This document shows positions 6,843 to 7,451 of a DNA stretch of 7,451 nucleotides, in pieces. A program made the position numbers and the translations under genes. The number at the start of each line of letters is the position of its first letter. The first letter of the stretch is position 1. The stretch spans positions 1 to 7,451 of the forward strand of contig CAZJKW010000106.1 in assembly GCA_964546835.1 (NCBI GenBank), read 5' to 3'. This DNA is from JAHCHL01 sp964546835. Lineage in GTDB: Bacteria > Armatimonadota > Fimbriimonadia > Fimbriimonadales > ATM1. Under the pieces are notes generated by a model. The model was not told where the DNA came from, did no database searches, and saw only the letters and a program-made list of their open reading frames with translations.

Positions 6843-7451
6843 ATGTTTGCTTTAACTTTTGCGTTGTTGTTTCCATGTCAGGGTCAAGAGCCACAAGAGT
6901 TTTTTGGGCATTATTTTTCAATAGAGATTGAAAAACCGGTCCCGTTTAGGTTGCCACTGTCCGCACAGATCAAAGAAGCGAGTTACAAGCCGGGCGAGAT
7001 TATTGTGACGATGCGAGCACCGATTGATGAACCCAACGCTCGGTACTCCATTGAAACCTATTTCGATAATGGGGTTTGTGTGGTTGCAGTGCTCGGCAAA
7101 ATGCAATTGTTTATTCCAAACATTTTGGGACCTAATGAATCTGCCGTAATCGGATTGCAACCCAATCGCATTTTGGCAAAGGCAAAATTAGAAAACAAGG
7201 ACGGGAAAATTATCATTAATTTTGATCCATCACTCATCAATAATGGCGAACCGCATTATGTTGTTTCTCGGTATTTGCCCAGAGAGATTGACGCTGCGGA
7301 TGTCAGCGGTGGAATGGGTTCATGTGTTGCAAGCGTCAAAACAATGACTAAATGGGGTGATCAACGCTTGCTAATTCATAATGGACTGTATGACATTCCG
7401 GACAAACGAACTGGCTTGTTTTTAGCACCGGGGCCGGAGAATGCATTTCCA
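6843..7451 (+). CDS. Hypothetical, probably exported protein, N-terminal 203 codons (cut by window edge)
   Basis: I do not recognise this protein. An open frame runs from ATG 6843 exactly to the right edge without a stop. The start is firm: GGGG lies five bases upstream, and an in-frame TAG at 6810 with no other start codon between excludes an earlier one. The N-terminus MFALTFALLFPCQGQEPQEF is hydrophobic and then polar, like a short signal peptide, but lacks a basic N-region. LFPC is not a proper lipobox, so export is likely but not certain. The rest is rich in beta-type segments (PFRLPLSAQIKE, YKPGEIIVTMRAP, YSIETYFDNGVCVVAVLG), suggesting a beta-sandwich-like extracytoplasmic domain. Two later Cys (VCVV, GSCVAS) could pair. 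It starts 54 bp after tRNA-fMet with no visible promoter or terminator between, so it may be transcribed with the tRNA. Confidence 0.8.
   Translation, partial: MFALTFALLFPCQGQEPQEFFGHYFSIEIEKPVPFRLPLSAQIKEASYKPGEIIVTMRAPIDEPNARYSIETYFDNGVCVVAVLGKMQLFIPNILGPNESAVIGLQPNRILAKAKLENKDGKIIINFDPSLINNGEPHYVVSRYLPREIDAADVSGGMGSCVASVKTMTKWGDQRLLIHNGLYDIPDKRTGLFLAPGPENAFP

Overview
The window looks like a piece of a bacterial scaffold, probably a metagenome-assembled genome, of moderate GC. It has two 10-N scaffold gaps (1660-1669 and 5312-5321), both inside real genes. No phylum can be fixed from the sequence alone. The gene content (large adenosylcobalamin-dependent ribonucleotide reductase, NrdR, aldehyde dehydrogenase, AraC-type regulator) would fit many bacteria. 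A lineage such as Armatimonadota or Planctomycetota is only a guess.

Left half, minus strand, reading from right to left: tRNA-Pro(TGG) at 4531-4607, then the deoxynucleotide-supply operon nrdR (3846-4325) -> nrdJ (175-3808), then the first 44 codons of an unrecognised gene running off the left edge (1-133). NrdR is the ATP-cone repressor of ribonucleotide reductase genes, and NrdJ is the class II (B12-dependent) reductase that makes dNTP precursors. The nrdR promoter has a perfect -35 and two NrdR-box-like sites whose starts are 31 bp apart. One lies in the -35/-10 spacer and the other over the start of the transcript. This points to autoregulation of the whole nrdR-nrdJ operon. nrdJ is interrupted by a scaffold gap whose flanks repeat the same GRGTL peptide, so the join is probably an assembly artefact and not a broken gene.

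Right half, plus strand: an aldehyde dehydrogenase (4621-5993, carrying the second gap) starts only 13 bp from the divergent tRNA-Pro. Twenty-five bp after its stop comes an AraC-family regulator (6019-6693) that looks like the output half of a YesN-type response regulator without its receiver domain. The pair is probably one transcription unit in which the regulator may control the dehydrogenase. A TATAAT box right after the araC stop codon precedes an initiator tRNA, tRNA-fMet(CAT), at 6712-6788, which has an unusual acceptor end (U1-G72, C73). Beyond it an apparently exported protein of unknown function begins at 6843 and stays open to the right edge.

No mobile element, CRISPR array or phage gene is visible, and I saw nothing that amounts to a new defence or mobile system. 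The most informative signals are the NrdR operator architecture, the defective nrdJ join and the odd initiator tRNA end.
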